A program made the position numbers and the translations under genes. Of a DNA stretch of 23,964 nucleotides, positions 20,967 to 23,964 are shown one piece after another. Origin of the DNA: JANNHK01 sp034408875. Lineage in GTDB: Bacteria; Actinomycetota; Acidimicrobiia; IMCC26256; PALSA-610. The DNA is taken from positions 1 to 23,964 of the forward strand of contig JAWXCJ010000134.1 in assembly GCA_034408875.1 (NCBI GenBank), in the 5' to 3' direction. The notes under the pieces are model-generated. The model did no database searches, was not told where the DNA came from, and saw only the letters and a program-made list of their open reading frames with translations. Numbering within the stretch: the first letter of the stretch is position 1; every line of letters begins with the position of its first letter.

Positions 20967-22571
20967 GAACCCCGCCCGCAGACCACGATCCTTGCCGCGT
21001 TCGCGCAACGATTGGCCGACGATCCCGACGGCCCCTACCTCGACTTCGAGGGCGAGCAGTACACCGCGCGCCAGATGGACCGCGAGTCGAACCGGTGCGC
21101 GCACGCGCTCGCGGCGATGGGCGTTGGCCACGGCGACCGCGTCGCGACACTGATCGAGAACCGTGCCGAACAGGTCGTGAGTTTCTTTGCCGCGATCAAG
21201 CTGGGCGCGGTGCAGGTGCCGATCAACACCGCGTACAAAGGCGAGTTCCTCCTCCACCAACTCGCCGACTCGGCGGCCAAGGTGTTCCTCGTGCAGGGCG
21301 ACTTCGCGGCGCGTGCCGTCGAGGTCGTCGGACCCGATACGACGCCCGAACTCGCGTACTGCGTCACGATCGACCCGCCCGACGCGGTGATCGACGCGGT
21401 GCCGATGACCACGTGGCAAGACCTCCTGGAGGCCGGTGACGACACCCCCGTCGACGGTGTGGTCGTGCGGCCGAGCGACCTCGCGTGCTTCATCTACACG
21501 GCGGGCACGACCGGCCCGTCGAAGGGCTGCATGCTTTCGCACAACTACGTCGTCTGCCTGGCCGACCAGATCGTGCGGGCGTGGCAGCGCACACCCGACG
21601 ACGTCGTGCTCACCCCGCTCCCGCTGTTCCACTTCAACGCGATCTCGGTGTGTGTCGTCGGCACGCTGCTCGTCGGTGGTCGGGCGAGCATCGCGCGCCG
21701 GTTCTCGGTGAGCCGGTTCTGGCCCGAGGTCAAGCGCACCGGCGCAACCATCGTGTCCATGCTCGGATCGATCGCGATCCTGCTCGCGAACGCCGAAGAC
21801 CATCCCGACCAAACCGGGCACTCGTTGCGCCTGGGCGCGGCGGTGCCGATGCCGCCCGACACCGACCGCGCGTGGCAGGAACGGTTCGGGTGCCTCACCT
21901 TCAGCGCCGCGTTCGGCATGACCGAAGCGTCACTCATCTCGATGCTCGACGCGGGCGAAGCGAACAAGCCGGGCGCCGCGGGCAAAGCGAACACCTACGA
22001 CTTCGACGTGCGTGTCTTCGACGACGAAGACAACGAAGTGCCCGTCGGTGAACCTGGCGAACTCGTGTGCCGGCCCCAACGTCCGAACGTGATGTTCGCC
22101 GGGTACTGGAACCATGCGCAGGACACGATCGACGCGATGCGCAACCTGTGGTTCCACACCGGCGACCTCGTCCGAATCGACGAAGACGGGTTTATGTTCT
22201 TCGTCGACCGCAAGAAAGACGCGATGCGCCGCCGGGGCGAGAACATCTCGAGCTTCGAGATGGAGAAGACCCTCTTCGCGCATCCGGGCGTGAGCGACGT
22301 TGCCGTCCACGCGGTGCCGAGCCCACTCGGCGAAGACGACGTCAAGGTCACGTGCGTGCGCCGGGACGGCGTCGAACTCACCGAAGAGGAGTTGTGCCGC
22401 TGGGTGGCCGAGCGGGTCCCGTACTTTGCGATCCCGCGCTACGTCGAGTTCCGCGACGATCTGCCGCGGAACCCGGTCGGCCGGATCCTCAAGTACGAAC
22501 TGCGGGCCGAGGGGGTCACCGACGCGACCTGGGACCGGGAGGCCGCCGGAGTGGAATTCGACCGTCGGTGA
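20964..22571 (+). CDS. Acyl-CoA ligase (ANL superfamily AMP-forming synthetase)
   Basis: 535 aa. The AMP-binding loop is YTAGTTGPSKGCMLSHNY (residues 178-195); it has TGPSKG where the usual form is TG(x)PKG, an in-family variant. Later motifs are FGMTEASLISM (A5), WFHTGDLVRIDEDGFMFFVDRKKDAMRR.GENIS (A7/A8 hinge) and RNPVGRILKYELR with the catalytic Lys at about 510 (A10). The enzyme forms an acyl-adenylate and then the CoA thioester. It is closest in flavour to the CaiC/FadD group for carnitine-like, fatty or side-chain acids. As the last gene of the catabolic run it would provide ATP-dependent activation, parallel to the CoA-transferase pair. Specificity is not readable. Confidence 0.93.
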   Translation: MEPRPQTTILAAFAQRLADDPDGPYLDFEGEQYTARQMDRESNRCAHALAAMGVGHGDRVATLIENRAEQVVSFFAAIKLGAVQVPINTAYKGEFLLHQLADSAAKVFLVQGDFAARAVEVVGPDTTPELAYCVTIDPPDAVIDAVPMTTWQDLLEAGDDTPVDGVVVRPSDLACFIYTAGTTGPSKGCMLSHNYVVCLADQIVRAWQRTPDDVVLTPLPLFHFNAISVCVVGTLLVGGRASIARRFSVSRFWPEVKRTGATIVSMLGSIAILLANAEDHPDQTGHSLRLGAAVPMPPDTDRAWQERFGCLTFSAAFGMTEASLISMLDAGEANKPGAAGKANTYDFDVRVFDDEDNEVPVGEPGELVCRPQRPNVMFAGYWNHAQDTIDAMRNLWFHTGDLVRIDEDGFMFFVDRKKDAMRRRGENISSFEMEKTLFAHPGVSDVAVHAVPSPLGEDDVKVTCVRRDGVELTEEELCRWVAERVPYFAIPRYVEFRDDLPRNPVGRILKYELRAEGVTDATWDREAAGVEFDRR

Positions 22572-22615
22572 GGGATTGTCTCAGGTTGAGGTGACGCTTC
22601 GTCCGATATTGGGAC

Positions 22616-23176
22616 GTGCCCTCGCCGCCACAGATGGAGTTCGGGGCAGTCCTGGAACGAGTGCCGTCGGCCGGTGGCCAGTGGGCGACGACCGCCGCCG
22701 CACCGGCACGCGGATCTGCGTTTTCGGCGCTCCTCCCGCTCCTGCTGACGGCCGTGGTGGCGACGGGTCTGTGGTTCGGATACCAGTACTGGTTCCAGGA
22801 GCAGTTGCCGCTCCCCGAAGCCGCCGCGACGTATGTCGACGGCACGGGCGTCGACTACGTCTCGCCGATCACGGGTATCGGCGGCAACTTCGCCGGGGCG
22901 CCGACTGAAGTACAACTCGGCATCGGGGTGCCCGCCGTCGTCTTCGCGGGCGACGACTTCACCATGATCGTCGCGGCCTTCCCGGCCGGGTCGACCGAGG
23001 AAACCGTCGCCGCGGCCTCCGCACCGTACGAGACCGACAATGTCAAGACCGGAATGGCAACCGTGGGGCCAACGGTGTACGCGGTGGCCGTCGGCGGGTC
23101 CGATGCCCGGGCCGTGGACGCGGTGTACGAGCGGTTCACGGGCTCGCTGCGGTTGCCCGGCGGGGCGTCGATCTAG
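22616..23176 (+). CDS. Single-span membrane-anchored protein of unknown function
   Basis: 186 aa from GTG 22616; ATG 22634 (residue 7) is an alternative. A GATATT box ends 5 nt before the GTG, suggesting another leaderless start. There is one membrane segment (about residues 36-60, LLPLLLTAVVATGLWFGYQYWF) with a short cytoplasmic N-terminus. The outer part is about 125 residues, rich in Gly, Ala, Val and Thr, with GVPAVVFAGDDFTMIVAAFP and VGPTVYAVAVGGSDARAVDAVYERF. I recognise no family. It stands alone between the ligase and an IS element. Codon use looks like that of its neighbours, and its stop is followed almost at once by the presumed left end of the IS, so its C-terminus could be altered by that insertion. 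Confidence 0.65.
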   Translation: MPSPPQMEFGAVLERVPSAGGQWATTAAAPARGSAFSALLPLLLTAVVATGLWFGYQYWFQEQLPLPEAAATYVDGTGVDYVSPITGIGGNFAGAPTEVQLGIGVPAVVFAGDDFTMIVAAFPAGSTEETVAAASAPYETDNVKTGMATVGPTVYAVAVGGSDARAVDAVYERFTGSLRLPGGASI

Positions 23177-23189
23177 GGCAACGATATAC

Positions 23190-23227
23190 TTGACTCACCA
23201 TGTTCTGAGTCGTAGACTCACCACGTG
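23190..23227 (+). promoter_or_regulatory. Transposase promoter with -35, 17-bp spacer, -10 and leaderless GTG
   Basis: TTGACT (23190-23195), a 17-nt spacer, TAGACT (23213-23218) and 6 nt lead to GTG 23225, the best promoter in the window. GACTCACCA occurs directly repeated at 23192-23200 and 23215-23223. An inverted partner TGAGTC lies at 23206-23211, so an operator or transposase-binding site may overlap the promoter. Confidence 0.7.
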
Positions 23228-23905
23228 AGCAAGCGCCTACCCCGCACCCTCCTCGAAGCCACCCGCCACTTCGCCGATCTGGACGTCGCGACCGAATACG
23301 TCGCGAAGCTCCGTTGGGCGGACGGGCCGGTGTGCCCCGGGTGCGGAGGCACCGAGCACTCGTACCTGACGACGCGCCGGCTGTGGAAGTGCAAGAACAA
23401 GGAGTGCCGGAAGCAGTTCTCCGTGAAGGTCGGGACGATTTTTGAGGACTCGGCCATCCCGCTCGACAAGTGGCTCTGCTCTATCTGGCTCATCGCCAAC
23501 TCGAAGAACGGCATCAGCTCGCACGAACTCGGTCGTTCAATCGGCCTCACACAGAAGTCAGCGTGGTTCGTGTTGCACCGCATCCGCCTTGCGATGGAGA
23601 CGGGGAGCTTCGAGCAGTTCGGCGGCGTGGTCGAAGTGGACGAGACGTTCGTCGGCGGCAAGGCCGTGAACATGCACAAAGAGGCCCACGACCGGAAGAT
23701 CCACGGCAAGGGCACCCGCGACAAGACGACGGTTGTTGGCGTCCGGGAGCGCAGCGTGGGCCAGGTGCGCGCAGCCGTGGTTCCCGACCGTTCGATCGCG
23801 TCGCTAGTGCCGTTCGTGCGGGAACACGTTCGCAGCGGCTCGACTGTCCACAGCGACATGCACGTTGCTGACGATCACTGGAATCTCCCCAGAGATGATC
23901 ACTGA
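23225..23905 (+). pseudogene. IS1595-family (ISXO2-like) transposase, apparently interrupted
   Basis: 226 codons from GTG 23225. An N-terminal zinc ribbon has Cys37 and Cys40 (CPGC) and Cys56 and Cys61 (CKNKEC). A helical HTH-like region follows (SSHELGRSIGLTQKSAWFVLHRI). The DDE domain begins VVEVDETFVGGK with Asp139, and the second Asp is in GSTVHSDMH (Asp211). Family proteins normally continue about 80 residues with the third catalytic residue and a C-terminal helix. Here the text changes after about residue 215 to HWNLPRDDH and stops, where IS21-like terminal repeats begin. The protein thus lacks its third catalytic residue and should be inactive. The left IS end probably lies between 23176 and 23190; the right end is outside the window. 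Confidence 0.85.
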
Positions 23906-23964
23906 AATTCCCCACCCCTGAGCGGCTGGGTGGACCACGAGAAGGTCCACCTGCGCGAGGGGGA
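23869..23964. mobile_element. End of a second insertion sequence (IS21-like), cut by the window edge
   Basis: From about 23869 the transposase reading ends and two related blocks appear, each starting GATCACTG (23873 and 23897), 24 bases apart and both running on through a similar AA(T)TCCCC. Multiple internal repeats at the tip, beginning with TGA, are characteristic of IS21-family ends. A further inverted repeat, GTGGACC (23930-23936) and GGTCCAC (23944-23950), follows. No transposase gene of this element is in view, so family and orientation are provisional; the exact junction could lie between 23865 and 23873. Confidence 0.55.

Noticed and set aside
15300..22571. Assignment to cholesterol degradation
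   Set aside because: No steroid-specific gene is recognised; the enzyme classes are shared by many acyl-CoA pathways.

Overview
This is high-GC bacterial DNA (roughly two thirds G+C) with dense, mostly plus-strand genes, many ATGA/GTGA start-stop overlaps and frequent GTG starts. Gene content (CaiB/BaiF CoA-transferases, several crotonases, an acyl-CoA dehydrogenase, two-hot-dog dehydratase, molybdopterin protein with an internal Tat motif, TIGR04282-type glycosyltransferase) points to an actinobacterium. Acidimicrobiia is my best guess, from gene flavour only. No gene-free stretch exceeds about 120 bases, and I saw no rRNA, tRNA or CRISPR array.

Layout. (1) 1-759, minus strand: 5' part of a GT-C-like membrane glycosyltransferase running off the left edge. 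(2) 873-6219, plus: an overlapping operon of GT2 glycosyltransferase, TIGR04282-type transferase, SAM methyltransferase, membrane-anchored molybdopterin oxidoreductase, small membrane protein, and a lipoprotein that fuses a PQQ-type beta-propeller to a NodB deacetylase domain. (3) 6236-8908: MacB/LolD-type ABC ATPase, FtsX-like permease and an SGNH-like lipoprotein. (4) 9024-11158: a periplasmic-binding-protein-fold protein without a visible signal peptide and a probable alpha/beta-barrel protein, closed by a 24-bp perfect hairpin. (5) 11275-14854: two tandem class III CoA-transferases and an MFS transporter, closed by a 21-bp perfect hairpin. (6) 14884-15279, minus: an eroded cytochrome P450 remnant. 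(7) 15300-22571: dehydratase, three crotonases, acyl-CoA dehydrogenase, an unknown protein and an acyl-CoA ligase. (8) 22616-23176: a small membrane-anchored protein of unknown function. (9) 23225-23964: an IS1595-type transposase that appears interrupted by the end of a second IS.

Regions 4-7 look like one catabolic island: a carboxylate is activated by the ligase or moved between CoA donors by the CoA-transferases, then dehydrogenated, hydrated and cleaved. The P450 remnant suggests an ancestral oxidative entry step. The substrate cannot be read from the sequence; a steroid, terpenoid or branched aliphatic side chain is an inference.

The most interesting signals are: a CoA-transferase pair in which one partner has Ser at the catalytic Asp position; a P450 remnant with about three frame-preserving deletions, including the whole haem-Cys loop, and ATC where its start codon is expected; a shared symmetric -10 element between that remnant and the dehydratase; and a recurring TANNNT box 6-9 nt before the first codon of most transcription units, which suggests widespread leaderless transcripts.
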